A DNA stretch of 64,000 nucleotides from Varanus komodoensis (GCF_004798865.1 NW_025335269.1:15923459-15987458), one strand, 5' to 3'. Counted from the stretch's first letter, positions 26,045-39,793 are shown. The notes: generated by a model not told the origin, from the letters alone. Made by a program: numbers and translations.

Positions 26045-29000
26045 GCATTAAACAACAAGCCGCTTACTTGTAACTGTAACTCTTCAAGTGGCTACCTGTG
26101 CATTTACACACTTGTATGAGAATGTTTGACTGCACACACCCTCAGCAGCTTCCCACCTATTTCCTCAGTTCTTTGAGATTGCCTGTTACAGCTCTAGAAC
26201 TGAGCAGAGCTTTAGTCACATGAGACACTATTATCTACAATGAACTTAAGATTGTGGGGTGGGTTTTGCAAGACGGCCACTCAGAACTGCAGCTACAGGT
26301 AAGCAACCTGCCTTTCTTCTTCATGCTCTCTGTACATCATACATGTAGGCAAGCTAACTTACTGGTGGTGGGCTGGTGTCCTGATGTAAGATTGTCTTGC
26401 ACATCAAGTCTGTAATGGCTGATGAAGGTCTGGACTTAGGGTCTGCTCTGCAGAGCTCCCTGACCAAGCACCTCTAATATAGCCATGGCATAAGTCAAGC
26501 AAACATAGATTTGACCAGCAACATTTAGGTCAGCAAGTTCAAACAAGAACTTAATAGTGTGAACTACAATCTCTGCAATGTCACTGGTAGTCCTTGACAC
26601 CATAAAACAGAAAACAAAAAAGTGAGAGGAGTGATGCAAGGCTCAGTGCCTGTTTTGTAGAAAGCCAATGTCCTTCAGACGCTCGAGGTATAAAGATGTC
26701 AAACAGAGCAGAATTAAATGGAAAGAACGTTTGTAGAATGATACCGATTCAAATGGAATTCAGACACCATCTTGCAAAGTACATGGTTCTGGGACTGAGC
26801 ACCATCTTGTTGAGATGCAAAGTCATATAAAGTCAGCCTAGATGCAACTCACACAATTCACTGAATGGGTGAGCTGATGAAATAGCCACCAGGAAGGCAA
26901 TGTCTGAAAGTATGAGAAAGAAATCTGTGGTTGTATGGTGTTTGAATGGCTTGGTGTTCAATGCCTACAGAATGACCGGCGAGATTCTGTACAACTGGAA
27001 TAAACTGCTTAGAGAGTGGATGCAAAAAACCCTGCCCTGAAAGTTTCTTGAACCAAATAATTTGCTGACAGCTGTCATAGAAGCTATTTGTTTTATTTCA
27101 GAGTATGAGTGCTGTAGCTTGGCCAGAAACTCTAGAATGCTGTTCTGTGTAACTTGATCTTCTGCAGTAAATGGTCCGTTTTATAAAGTGATTTGTGTCA
27201 ACTTGCCAGAGGTGTCAGGAGACTGAGCCTGACACAAAGTGACCTCTTGAGATTGGTCTTGAAAGCCTCTAGGGCCTTCTTGACTGTCAATAACTCAAAT
27301 AAATTGATGTGATGCATGAGGTCCATTTTGGTCGACACCTTTTGCATCCCCAAAAGGCCACAGTGAGCTTCCCACCCCAACTGAGACAAACCTGTGCTAA
27401 AGATTCCAGTTAGGGAAGGCTGGAAAAGCCTAGATGCACCAACTAGTCTTGCACCTAGTTGGTGCATCTACCATACCAATGTATTCATCACTTCACATTG
27501 TACAAATTAACAGCTACCATGGACATTCCAGTGGTGGCTGAACAACTAGATAAACAAATCTGGAACACTCTCATCCTCAGTGTGGAAAGGCATGGGTATG
27601 GTAGTAGCTACCATCAGTTTCAGTAACTGCCTGGATCAATATAGTGCAAGTAAACTTCTGAGTGGATAACTTTCCTGCATGTTAGTGTTCCAGAGGAAGG
27701 AATCTTTGGCCCACTGTAGAATTTGAAACCATCTTTATTGGTTAGATTTTCTGTGTTGGCTTCAAGTGAAATTTTCTCTACATCTCACAAAAGGAGTGTC
27801 CATAATCAAGAAGTGTCCATGATTCCCTTCCTTGTAGAAGCTACCACCAGCCTGCCATCAATGCAGGGGTACAATGACATACCTTAAGACATAAAGCCAA
27901 GTTCCCATTGAAGCCATACACTTGAATGCCCTTGGTATAGTAGGAAGCCCAAAAGACAACACTTGAAACTGGTAGACATCAGGCCCAGTAGCAAAATGGA
28001 GGAAGCATTGGTGTTTCTGACCAATGGCAATTGGGAGATGCTTACTTCTAGATCAATGGATGTCGATCAATTCTCTTTCCATAAGAGCAGCGGAACAGAT
28101 ATCAACATGACCTTTTGGAATTACTTGTGGGAGACAGAAGCATTAATCTCCCTGATACACAGGAATAATGAAATAATAAATATTGAAATCATCATGATGT
28201 TGAAATGTTGAGACCCAACAAACCCAAATGCTTCATTAAGGGTGTCTATACTTCTGCCTGCACTGACAACAAAAGTGCCATAATTTTTGATAAAGCCAAC
28301 AGGTGGAACATTGCTGAATTCTATCCTGTAACCCTTGGAAAGGTCCAACATGATAAATGCCCAAGCTGATAGAAAAGGCTCCAGGCAAGTTCCAAAGGTA
28401 GCACAAGAAGTGGGGGGTAGTCAAAGATGGCATGTGCTACAAAAGCTAGAAGGGGAATACTGATACTTTGGTAGTAATGCTGATAAAATAATTGACCATC
28501 CAGGTACCAGGCTTACTGTAAGGACAATGGATGACACCCACTACTCTAACTGTGTTCCTTTTCCCATATGCCAACAGTATTTTCACTTTCTGCAAGGAGT
28601 CCATAGCCTTCTCTGTTTTTGAGTCAAACAAATCCAAAAGGATCCAACAATTACCATGGATCCTCAGCCCACCTAATGTCTGCAAATGTTTATTTGCACT
28701 TCGGAAACCATCCCCCCCCCCCAGCAAGTTTTCCTTCTCCTCCAGGAGGTGATCATAGACCGCTTCCACTTTTTTTTCCCCACAAGAGTTGATAGCACAG
28801 TATTTCCAGCTCCTAATTGCAGATGCACAAATCCAGCACCATGGAAGGCTTAACCTGGAGATCTCTGTCATTCAGCTGTCTGCTTTCTTTATCCACAAAA
28901 GAACAGTAAACTTTTCATGAATTCTCCTGTGGAAGTTCCAGTACAGGAAAATTAGGAGCCAGGTGCATGAACAGAAAACTAGCTCCTTTCTCTTGCACCC

Positions 29001-31060
29001 AATATATATTCTGCAATTGCTTTATTTTTCTTTATTTTTTATTTCTGCATATTGAAAATGAATGAATTGTACTATTTTAATTGTTGTTAAAATGCTGTTA
29101 AATATGTTGTGAGTCACCCAGAGAGCCAATGGCTAATAGGGTGGCATACAAGTCATACAAGCATACATTTTCATCATTGAAGCCATAGAGAAAGGAGCTT
29201 TCCAGGACTGCTGGACAGCTTGCAGCAAGGTCAGTGATACTAGGGTTGTAACAGGAATTGACACTAAGTGCACCACGCCAAAGATAGGGTCTTTCATCCC
29301 TGCAACTGGTTGCCATTCTTCCAGGCCAAAGTACTGTACTCTACAGAGCACCTACCCTGAAAAACAGTCACATCTTACAAAGAAGCTGGATCCAGATTGC
29401 TCACTGCTGCATTTGGTGATTTCATAGATAGCACCAGGGAAGAACAGAATGTTGAATCTAAGTAGTAATCATCTATCCCTGACTCTGGAAGCACTCCTGG
29501 AAGCAGAGTGTAAATTGGTAGTTTATATAGACACCTGAGGCACCTCTAGCAATGAAGTAGTCCAAGCAATAGCTGAGCACAAGCCCAAGAGTAGCATTTG
29601 GGCAGCTGGATGGATGATAGCACAACTTCTGCTTCCCGTGGAGCAGTGTGGACAAACTGCCAATGTGACTGAAGTCACTATTAAGAGTTACATTGAAGGT
29701 ACTGGGGTGGGGAGAGGAGTTGTAGCAACCATGGCAGAAGAACAATATGAGAAGCCAGGAATGTCGCCTGGTTTGCTGGAGGCTGAGAAGTTACAGCCGA
29801 CAGTGCATGTTGGTACCAATTAGGAGATACCAGTTTGGGATAACAAGGACAGTTATATAAATGTCCAGTCTCTGCCCTCCATTCGTGAGTGCATCTCTTC
29901 TCAATGCATTGCCATGGAGGTACCAGCTCAAATGCCTATCTCAATCTGAAAGTGGCATTTGGGATCTTCATCTGGAACTCTAGTGTAAACTAGAGGCATG
30001 CTATTTCTGACTTGAAACTCAGAAGTCCAAGAGCATGGAATCCAGAGATCCTTTTTGATTGGGAGGTGGATGACCCTAGCAACAGGGAGATCTGCCCTAG
30101 CAATCAGTTGGCTTCCAAGCTGGTACTTGGACTGTGAAAAACTATTCAATGATGCCTTCTGATGGTGATGTGACTGGTATAAAATCTTGCACAGGGCTGG
30201 CCACAGAAGCCAGCTCTGTAATCTAAACTTTAAGTGGTACTGGCTAATTGAATATTAATGGAAGAGTTGGTTCAGTTGATGGTCTAATTAGTATTGAGAT
30301 GGACAATTGCATTGTTGGGTCCACAGCAGCCTGTCAATAGCTGTTTTTTCTGTTTTTCTTCAGCTCCAAAAAAGATTATTGGGCTATGGCCCATTTGATT
30401 GTTTCTTTGCTACGGTAAGGAACAATGACTGCCAAGGTGTAAGTGAGTCAGTGAAGTCTGAATTCAGGGCTTGAGCAATCTCTAAAAGCCCAAAGAATGA
30501 AGACAAGCAGGAAAAAGGTCTTTATGTATCCTAAGGGGGAAGTGTCCTTGACCATCTGTACCATCACAAGCTTGTCAACTGACAATGACATTACTTCAAG
30601 GCCTTCCCTCCATAGAACAGCCTGAAGCTGTCAAAGCAATTATGCCTTACCTGCTTTGTAAGACCTTGACCAAGAGTGTAGGCCTCCATTTGTGCTCCTC
30701 TTCCAGGCAGAAAAGACACCAGTAGGAGACAATTTACTGCCATAAATACACACTTCTGAAATTGGGCCCTCATGACCATATGCCTGTCAGCAATCATTGC
30801 GATCACAACACAAAAGAAACCAATTAAATCCAAAACAGTGAGAGAAAGGGGAAAAAACAGAACAGAAAGACAAGGAAATAGGCGAGAGAAGAAAAAGAAA
30901 ATTTTTGCAGTGTATTAAGAACTAGCAAATGAAGGTAAGTTCCCCATGAAGCTACCACAATAGCAATCAAAGAGAACTGAAAGATAGCACAAACCCAGGA
31001 GTAGCTGAAATATTCCTCAAGTTTCCAATTTGTCTTAAATAAGGGCTCCTATGTATGACA
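26045..31060 (-). mobile_element. DIRS-type retrotransposon, broken fossil
   Basis: About 5 kb in the minus orientation. The region near 27.2-27.5 kb encodes an RNase H-like segment (LGWEAHCGLLG, then HHINLFELLTVKKALEAF) in the style of DIRS elements. Near 28.2-28.35 kb an upstream reverse transcriptase-like part (YRIEFSNVPPVGFI) follows in the expected order. At 26045-26330 lie DIRS-like terminal sequences: CTTACTTGTAACTGTAACTC and, about 230 bases on, CTACAGGTAAGCAACCTG with CTTCTTC. The upstream part (28.4-30.8 kb) would hold the gag-like region. It is broken many times (well over ten interruptions) and is clearly old. The far end near 31.06 kb is approximate. It lies in the intron between the 37.5 and 25.2 kb exons. 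Confidence 0.7.
28990..29160 (+). mobile_element. L2/CR1-like LINE tail inserted in the DIRS element
   Basis: A T-rich segment leads to TTGTGAGTCACCCAGAGAGC and GGGTGGCATACAAGTC, the standard LINE 3' end. It interrupts the DIRS remnant and is oriented against it, so it came later. Confidence 0.6.
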
Positions 31061-31679
31061 TACAGAAACCATAGAGCAAGTTCATTTTAAATTACATTTT
31101 TTACTGAGGGCCTTAATATATGAATATAGTAAAATATTGCTAGCACATAAAAGAAACTTACAATTCAGTTCAGCACGTCTTCAATTTCCTATTCAAAATC
31201 ATTCTGTGAATTTATACACTTGTGCTACAAACTCAAGTAAACTGAGCGCCAGAGATGTTTACAATTTTGTATAAAACATTATCCCCTTCCTGCATATGAC
31301 AACTGGGACAAATCTGTAACCATACAAAACCTGCTCCTATGTTTTGATTTTTAAAAAGATTATGTAGAATATGGAGGCCCATTTGTACAACACAATGATT
31401 AAATAAGATTCTTTATTTAGAACTAATTCAGTTAGCAACTTCATGTAATAGGTGAAGGGTTAGACTGCTGATAATGTGGGCCAGCAGGCCCATCCTGCAT
31501 TTGGAGTAAGCCTGCTTTCTGGCATCCATCAATCAATCTTAACCTTTAATAGATGGAATTCATTTATTTAGTCCAAAGAAGTTGCCTGACAGTTGCTATA
31601 GCAGAGGTGAGATTTCTGCGAAGGTAAATCCTCCTTCCATTTTGTTTAAAATTGCCCACTAAAAGATAACTGACTCAGT

Positions 31680-32310
31680 GAACACCTGCATTTTATGCAA
31701 GTAGGAGGGTACTGTAGTAATTACAGGATTAAGCCCAGGGCCTACTGGAGTTCTCAGCTGCCTGATGAGCACCAGCTGGGAGATCTGGGAAGCACTGCAT
31801 AACAGCAAGCTTTTTCCTTCAAGTGACTGCCTTAACAATACGGGTCTTCCTGACAGCTGTAGTACAATCCAGTTCCAACATCTTATCTGACCCTTGCTTG
31901 ATCCAGTCCCTGCCTTGCCTGCACTGTGTCCTGCTTTGTTGTCTCAGACTTTCTGTCACCCCTGAATGATGCCTGGTTTACCCTGCCTCAAGCATCTGTT
32001 CTGCCCTGTCCTCACCATGACCATTCTACCTGCTGTATTCTGTTTTCCCTGTTCCAGACCTTTGGCTTAACCATGACCATGTTCTTGACTTGCTCTAATA
32101 TATGCTCCTAGTTCCTGTGTCTTGACTATGACCCTGCCTACAACTCAACTACCAGCCTCCAGACACGCTTAAAAGCCCTGCCTTAGGCCCTGGTGCCTCT
32201 GCCAAGACTCCTGCAGCCCAGGCCTCAGACCCTGACCTTTGTGGGCAGCTATTTAGCTTCAAGAAGCTGCTACTAGAGGTCGCCAAAACTGGTGATACCT
32301 AACAAAAGCT
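31680..32310 (+). mobile_element. LTR-like segment, possibly gypsy solo LTR (ends unclear)
   Basis: The stretch is rich in repeated CCTG and GACC words (CTTGACTATGACCCTGCC, CAGACCCTGACC), as in the U3-R part of many reptile gypsy LTRs. It stands out in base composition from its AT-rich surroundings. A possible end is CTAACA near 32304. No matching start or target duplication was found, so family and limits are uncertain. Confidence 0.35.
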
Positions 32311-34129
32311 TCTCTTAGGGTTCTGGGCATAGTGTGGCTTTGTTCCACTGATAGTTAGGCTTGGTTTTTGAGTCCTACCACTGAGTTTAATGTGGGCACA
32401 CTAAGGGAGAGGGACTTTTCCAGGATAAGGGAATGTATTAGCCCAGTGTTCTGTCCTTTGCCTCTACCTAGTAAGAGCAGATTGATCAATTACCTAGCTA
32501 TTTAACCACTTAGTGTGTTAATCTAGTTGATGGATTTCTTAAATCTCTACTCCGCCCTAGAGGCGTATTTTCTTCTACTGAGTTTTTAAACCATTACTGC
32601 CCCCTTGTGGACATTCACACCTTATTTCCAGAGTTTGTTTTCAATTTTTTATTGCATTTATTTTTACTACAGAAAATTTTTGTCTTTTACCTCACTTACA
32701 TTTAGTGGAAGTTAATAGGCTTGGCCCATGTTTGGAAGGGAAGCATTGTCTCTACTACGATAGAATGGATGGGTGAAGGGTGCAGTGTTGGGGAACCAAT
32801 AAGATATCTTGGGGTAGAAGAATTAAGAAAACCTAAAGCTTCCCACTATTTCAGCTCTCCACTCAGCCTTTTTTCTTCCAGGGAGATTAGTTAGCCTTGT
32901 ATTAAGACTTCATTATCTTAAGGAAAACAGCTAGATAGCATGAAGGGTCTGCAAGAGAATTGCTCATATATCTGTACTCCAATAGAACCTGAGTTAACTT
33001 AGAACCTGAGTTCTAAGTTGTGTGTCCTTGACTATGGTCAAAAAATTAATACTATAAATCTGTCTCAAGTATGGAGTTCTCTAATTAGCAAAGTGGGATG
33101 ACTACAGGTTCTATTAATAAAATAGCAAATAATTACTTTGAGTCATATTTTTCCAAAATTCTGCCCACAAATGATGGGAAAACTTACCCAATAAAACAGA
33201 TACTTCTTGTATTTACAACAGCTTGTTTTATGGACTGAAAATAATCTTTAGAGTGTAAGATTACAGTGAAATTGTATTACCATTTTCGTATTTTAATTCT
33301 ACTCAAACCAACTTGGATAGCACATTTTTCATGACCAATCCTACTGACATTATAAAGTTGGCTGGTCTGCACATCTTTGCCATTTTTCCTTAAAATAATT
33401 CTATGTTGTAAATTTAGCAGCATCTGGTAAATTTTACTAATCAAACCTCAAGTAATGCCCTTTGTTCAAGAGATATATTATTTCACAGCACTGATTGAGG
33501 TAGGGGAGGTAGAAGAGATCTGGTTTGCATCAGGAGAGGGAACTGAGCTCCCCAAGGCCTCAGATACTCACACCATATCCAGTGCGTCTGGTGCGGCTTG
33601 TCATCATGGGTGTTACAGCTTCTTAGGAAAGATTAATTAAGGTCAAGTGGAGGTCTCTGGGCTCCTTTGCATTCCCAGTGATGGCACTGAGCACACAACG
33701 TGGTCTCCAGGTGCACAAACAGGGTTTCTAAGCTAGCCATGCATCACCAAACCCATTCCTCCTAACTCCACAGACTCATATAAGCAGTGGGAGCAAACAT
33801 TTTGAAAAGGTTCTACCAGAAGGGCAATCATAAGCTTGAAATCTGACATTTTCCAATGTGGTACTTTGAAATATAATGGGGCCTAGACTCTTCTGCCAAG
33901 ACCAACATTCTTTCAAACACTTTTGGTCCTGTTTTAGAACCCAAGGATTTTACCAAGAGTTCCAAACTGGAGCACACATAAACACACCAACATTTGAACC
34001 CTGAGTTTCCAGATTCAGTGCCCATCCCAACAGCTATGGAAGGACATGGAAACAATTAGTGAGCAGGATTGGTATGTAACTGCCTATGCCATGTCATGAA
34101 GACATCTGTCATTCAATGCACTACTGTTC
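32311..34129. other. Host intron, unassigned
   Basis: AT-rich intron. A somewhat GC-rich part at 33490-33760 has a 61-codon open frame without splice support. Nothing else could be named. Confidence 0.4.
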
Positions 34130-34815
34130 AGTGCCAGTTCAGAAATGCTCTATTTACCTGGATTTCAGCAAGGCCTTTGACAAAGTACCCCATGATATCC
34201 TGGTTGAGAAAGTGATGAGTTTTGAGAGATCGAGAAAGGTATTACTACCACTCTATATGACTCTTCTAGATTGAGAGAGGTATTACTACCACTCTGGCGT
34301 GCCTGTAACTGGAGTATTGTGTTCAGTTCCAGGCCCCTCATTATAGGAAGGATATAGCCAGGTTAGAATCAGTGCAGTGTAGGACCACAAGGATGGTGAC
34401 CAGATTGCAGGGAAAGCCATATGAGGCGAGACTGAGGGAACTGGGTCTTCTTAGCCTGGAGAAGACTCTGAGGGGATCTGTTGGCATATAGGTATGTGAG
34501 GGGGTGTCACACAGAGGTGGGTAGAGACCTGTTCTCCCTTGCAGAGGAGGGCAGTATATGCTCCAACCGAGCAAAGCTCAGGGAACCAAGGTTCAATTTG
34601 GATGCCAGGAAGTACTTCCTGACAGTTAGGACCCCGAGGGTATGGAATGGGCTTCCACGGGAGGTGGTTGAAGCCCCATCAGTGAGGGTGTTCAAGGATA
34701 GGCTAGACATGCACATGGTAGGCATGTCATGAACAGAGATGGTTAGAGCCGGGGGTCAGACTAGATGACCCGGGAGGCCTCTTCTGACTTGCTCTGTTTC
34801 TATGTTTCTATTTGT
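34130..34815 (+). mobile_element. CR1 LINE, 3' portion with deletions
   Basis: YLDFSKAFDKVPHDILVEKV at 34150-34210 is reverse transcriptase motif A of CR1. Further on, YFLTVRTPRVWNGLPREVVE with APSVRVFKDRLD is the conserved CR1 C-terminus. The element ends with the CR1 tail GGTCAGACTAGATGACC and a TTCTATG-type repeat near 34795-34815. The span between the two coding parts is too short, so internal sequence has been lost. Confidence 0.82.
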
Positions 34816-35465
34816 CCAATGTGTCAGCAACATGAAGCATGAATAAATCTAAAAATAACTAAAATACTTTTTCCTTCTCCTCCCATATCCCCAGTGTCTA
34901 CAGATTATAAAGGAAGATGATTAAACTTGAAACCTGACTTTCAAGAAATCATTTATATGAATACTGTGGCATAATGAAACATGATATGTTTGTTTGTTGT
35001 GTTTATATTCAGCCCAGTATCTGAAGCTCATTAGGCTGGTTATCACAGCAAATAAAATACAATAGAAATATTGTAATACAGATGACATTAAAAAATAAAA
35101 AAGCTTCACTGCAAGATATAAAAGTTAATTATAAAAGCTACAATAGCTAACATAAATTAAATTACAAGACCTGTTTAATAACTAGCATAATGCTCCAATA
35201 TATTATTTAAAGCAAGAAAAGCTGGTAGAAGGCACTCCATGCTTCTCAAGCCACTTGGGCCTCAAATAACAAAGATAGCTCAACAGGCTATGAACCTGCT
35301 CCTTCAATAGGAGTGCAATTCCATCCAGAATAGGTTAAAAACCTTCCATATAATCATAGGAACCACCCACTAAAAGTATCTCCATCTTCCTTGGATTGAG
35401 CTTCACTTTGTTAGGTCTTTTCTAGTCCGTTGTCACACTAGGCACTGGTTTAGCACACCTGAGTG

Positions 35466-35655
35466 CTGGTGTGGTGGTTAAAGTGCTGGGCTGAGGACCT
35501 GAGACTTGGCCATGAAGCTCACCAACTGACTTTGGAACAGATTCTCAGCAGAACCTTCCTCACAGGGTTGGTGTTGGGTTGTGAGGATTAAATGGAGTTA
35601 TGTAATCCATCTTGGGTTACTCATAAGAGGAAAAACAAATGCAATGCAATAATAA
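35466..35655 (+). mobile_element. Sauria-type SINE inserted in L2
   Basis: GTGGTGGTTAAAGTGCTGGG, CTTGGCCATGAAGCTCACC and CCTCACAGGGTTGGTG match the SINE body. The middle (the GGGCCAGTCAC block) is degenerate. The copy ends in an AATAAC-type repeat. It splits the L2 remnant and runs opposite to it. Confidence 0.68.
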
Positions 35656-35659
35656 CAAC

Positions 35660-35835
35660 AATAGTAATCTATAGTTGTTTTGTTTTGGTTGGATTTATTT
35701 GTATTGGCTTTCATAATGTTATTGTATTGCATTGTTTTACTGATTGTTCTTATGGTTTCTGCTTTTAAAAGCTGTCCCGAGACACAATACTGAAGGATGG
35801 CATACAAATGTTTTAAATAAATAAATAAATAAATT
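35660..35835 (+). mobile_element. L2/CR1-type LINE tail inserted next to the SINE
   Basis: A T-rich stretch is followed by AGCTGTCCCGAGACAC, GGATGGCATACAAATG and an AAAT microsatellite, the typical tail of such LINEs. Confidence 0.6.
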
Positions 35836-36700
35836 AAAAGAACTAGAATTATATCTCCCAGTGTACTGTTGATAATACACTAAAGCTCCAGAAAACCCCA
35901 TCCAACAATGTCATGTGTTAAAAAGCATGGGGGACAAGACTGACCCTCTGAGGGGGGTGGGGGAGAGTCCAAGCATCTGAGCAGGATCCCCCAAACACCA
36001 GTACTGGCAGCATCCATACAAGCAGGCACAGAACAGCTACAATGCATTCACCACTCATCTCCACTCACAACTAAGTCAGACACCCCAGGAGAATACCAAG
36101 GTTTTGAAAACTTCCAAGAGATCCAGAACTCAACAGAGTCACACTCCCCTGTCTCTCACCTAATGTAAGTCATCAAGCAGAGCAACCAAACCTGGTTTCA
36201 TGCCAAAACCTGGAATAAACACTAACAGAAATGGATCTAGATAATCACTCTTATCTAAGAGTGTATGGAGCTGGTTGGATACTACCTGCTCCTCCTCAGG
36301 AAGGGGATATTTGCCATTAGGCTAAAATTGCTGAAATCTTCTGTCCAAAGAGGGTTTCTTCAGGATTGGCCTCATCATGGCCTGTTTCAGGTTTCATGGG
36401 TCCACTCCCTCTTGTAAAGAGGCACTGATGCCCCCAGCCAGCTATTTTCTCCTTGCTAGTATTTATGAGCCAAGGGAGGCAAGGATTCAATTCAGATGGG
36501 CATGCACTAACATCTCCTGGCTGTAGTAACTGGAACTCATTCAAGAAAACTTGAACAGGCTGTGCTCTGGGTATCTCACCTGATTCAACTGCTAGAACGT
36601 TGAAATTTAAGTCTCTGCAGATGCAAGTGGTTTTATTCTGAAAGTGCCCAGTGAATATATTGCAGAGGGGCTCAGATGGTTCTAGGATGTCCTTAAAGCC

Positions 36701-39305
36701 AGCAGGTAATAGGCCTCAGAAAACCATAAGAGCTCCAATGGGCAGCAAAAAGAAGACTGAACAGAGGCAGGGAGATAGCATTTCTTTGCTGCTCTCACTG
36801 CCCCCAGGTATACTTTACTATAGACATGTAACAGAACTCAATTGCATCCAGTAAAGCATCAGTAAAGAGCAACATGGTCCACAAATATAAAACTTAAGAG
36901 TTGCTTGTGAATGTAGGAACTGCTTTTCTCTTCTGTTATTCCTGAGGAAAATATGTAATAATGTGTTCCCCATCCTGCAATCCTACAAATCTTTTTTGCT
37001 ATATTTCCCACCATTATTGACCACTGGTCATATTAGCTAGGGCTGAAGAGATCTTAAGTCTAAAATATTTGGAGGGCAGCAGGTTGGAGAAGACAGGTAC
37101 AATGTAATGTACTCCAAATTAACTATATTATTGCTGTTCCCATAATTAGCCTTAAATTCTATTCTTATCCTTTATACATGCACATCTACAGCCTGCTATT
37201 TCTGCACAGTTTCACAAGAGCAACACTGGCATCCAATCTTTGACCCATGCCTTTACTTCTCCTTTTCAATCATAAGGCAGTTTAATTAGAATATGGAAGC
37301 TAGGTTACACATGACTCTACATTAGCTGCTTGTTGTTGCTTGAAAACCCAAAACATAGAGTCCATCAATCCATACATGAGGAATTTCACTGGTTACTTTG
37401 TTTATTTCCTTTGCTTTAACTGGTTTTCAAGGCACAGAAACATTTAAAGGAAACTAAGTTTGAAAAATGATTTTTACCTGCTTCTCAAGGATAATGCAGG
37501 AGAACATGGTCAGGACTGTAAAGATCAAAGAGCTATTGGCATAGGCGAAAAGCAGACAATTTACTTTATAAAAAAATTAAGCCAGTCAAAATGCACTTGC
37601 TATTTATAACTTAGTTTGTACATATACTTTTCAGGCTGACCAAATTCTTGAACTGCTCATATAAAGTTATCTGCAGCACAGCAGATGCCAGCATGTTAAA
37701 GAATTAAGAGAGCCCCTTGTAAAAAGAATAAATGCAGGCGCAATCCAAGAAAAAATAGTTCCTTACTTCAAGGTTATGCATTTAATAGGTATTTATTAAA
37801 ATTTTACATTTGCAAGCACATGGTTTTTGCTTAGGTGTGTGTGTAAAATTCCCTAAGAACTTGGTCAACCTTATACTTTCTTGGTTACTGATCTCCTCAT
37901 GTCTGACCAAACTGAGATTTTTTTAGGATTCTAGCTTACTTCTTATATTTTCCTAGTCTTGCAGATATAGCAGTATTTCAGAAAGTTAAACAGTTCATGA
38001 CAAAAGATTCCTATGGAATTCTTGATCTCCACACCTTCCTGTTTTGAATAGCAGAATTGCTTTCAAGTCACCATAGTTTTCAAGAGTGCTTACTATGTGT
38101 ATAGTAGAGGTAATGTTTTGAGAAATATAACCCCAAAGAGGTTTCCCTTGAACTTGGGGAACTAGTCTTGTTGGTTTCTGGATCTCTGCTATTGCTACTA
38201 TTTTTCCCCAGAGGTGGATTCTATTTTCTTCTTATTCTTCTACAGAAATACCCAAAGAATTTCAAAACATTTAAACATTTCCGAATAGCCTAAATTGGCA
38301 CACACAAGTTTCAGCCTTTAAGTATTTAGTTAAACTGGACAATAAGACTTCAAGTCACTTCCATGGTGATCTTTACTCCTAAATTCAATTAATTTGAAAG
38401 GGGCATGCTTTCAGGTACATCTGCTAAAGGCAGGAATCTTAATTCAACTGGATAGGACTGAGTCACCTTAAATACATATTTGATTACCTTGACTTGATTA
38501 CACATAGACCTATTTAAACGAGACTGCTTAAACCTTAAAAAACTAATGCACAATCAATTTCCAAAAAATAAATATTGATACAGAAATATGACTATGCATT
38601 AAAATAGAAAGATGTCATAATTTGATCTATAGAGTTTCTGACCACTCTGAAAATCTGAGGCAAACGCAACTGCAAGTAGTTCGCTCAAAAAAATACCTCT
38701 GTGCAAACAAGCAAGTTCATATATACGCAAGGTAAGGCAACAATAGGTTTGCTTTAGATAAAGCATTTAAGAGACTTGTTTAAAGGAAGAGGTATGACAA
38801 ACCAGTACTATTCCAAACTCAAACCTCAGTGCAATCCTATGAATATTTTCTCAAAAATACACACTGATGAGAAAAATGGGCCTTTTCTGCAGATAAGTGT
38901 GAGATAAGTATACCTTCAGTTTCTCCAAATCCAAATGTCTACTAGTCTATAAAGACAAAAGGGCTTTTAGGCTGTAATCCTCCACATAATAATCTGGGAA
39001 TAAAGTTCAATGAATATAGTGGGACATCCAAGTATCTGAAGTACACTACTGATACAAAATGATTATTTTAAAAGTTTTATTTTTTTAAGGGTTTTCTAAA
39101 AAGTCTGCAAAAGGAAAAGGCGGATGCATATCAGTGTGCTGTCAGATCTAGACATATGCTGTAATCTTTAGTTTCTGTCGCTGTTTAAATCAACTGTTAT
39201 ATTGTAAATCTTTTCAAATCTGGTTTTGATCTTAGTTTTATAATCCAGTTTTAATTTTTTAAAAAATCTATTTTCTCATTTATTATATGGATTTACTTAT
39301 TGCAA
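36701..39305. other. Host intron around the 37.5 kb exon, unassigned
   Basis: Apart from the 38-base exon at 37478-37515, no exon or repeat with clear ends was found. A dispersed-repeat motif (GTGCAATCCTATGAAT) lies near 38829. Confidence 0.4.
37478..37515 (-). CDS. Candidate small exon (38 bases)
   Basis: The acceptor is TTTGATCTTTACAG and the donor is GAGAAGCAG then GTAAAAATC. With two leading bases the frame reads LTMFSCIILEKQ and ends in phase 0, exactly as the 25.2 kb exon requires. One of the other frames contains a stop. Together with the 46.0 kb exon it makes a pair of very small exons separated by about 8.5 kb. It is short, so chance cannot be excluded. Confidence 0.42.
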
Positions 39306-39793
39306 TAATGTGGAAATTGAATGTGTAGAGGAATTCACTTTCCTAGGATCACTGATTACTCACAGTGGTGAATGCAGTCCAGAAATAAAGCGACGAATTT
39401 CACTAGGTTGAATGGCAATGACAAGCATGAATCGTGTGTGGAAAAACAACATCATCAGCTTGGCGACCAAGTGCAGATTGATCCAAGGGATCATTTTTCC
39501 TTTTGCAACCTACAGTTGTGAAAGTTGCACAATGGAAAGGTTAGACAAAAGGAAAATTGACTCATTTGAACTGTGATGCTGGCGGAGGCTCCTGCGCATT
39601 CCATGATCAGTGGGGATGACGAACAAGCAGGTACTAAAGCATATTAAAGCAGACGTTTCCCTGATCAGCAAGATAACAATGCTGAGACTCATGTATTTTG
39701 GCCACATCATGTGATCAAGCTTATTAGAAAAAGATATAATGCTTGGAATGTTCAGTGGCAAGAGAAAAATCAGTGGCAATGAGCAAGGTGGTT

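Larger units (their letters stand above)
34985..36700 (-). mobile_element. L2 LINE, reverse transcriptase region and 3' UTR, interrupted
   Basis: On the minus strand, 36.3-36.55 kb encodes ELNPCLPWLINTSKEKIAGW, matching the L2 RT leader, followed by DYLDPFLLVFIPGFGMK. At 35.3-35.42 kb, KLNPRKMEILLVGGSYD matches the later RT motif. The 3' UTR runs to about 34985. A SINE and a LINE tail are inserted between the two coding pieces (35466-35835). The frame is broken by stops. It is part of a nested cluster with the CR1 copy next door. Confidence 0.72.

Noticed and set aside
36580-36614. Exon-like pair with a perfect GTGAGAT donor
   Set aside because: It lies inside the L2 remnant and its phase does not match neighbouring exons.
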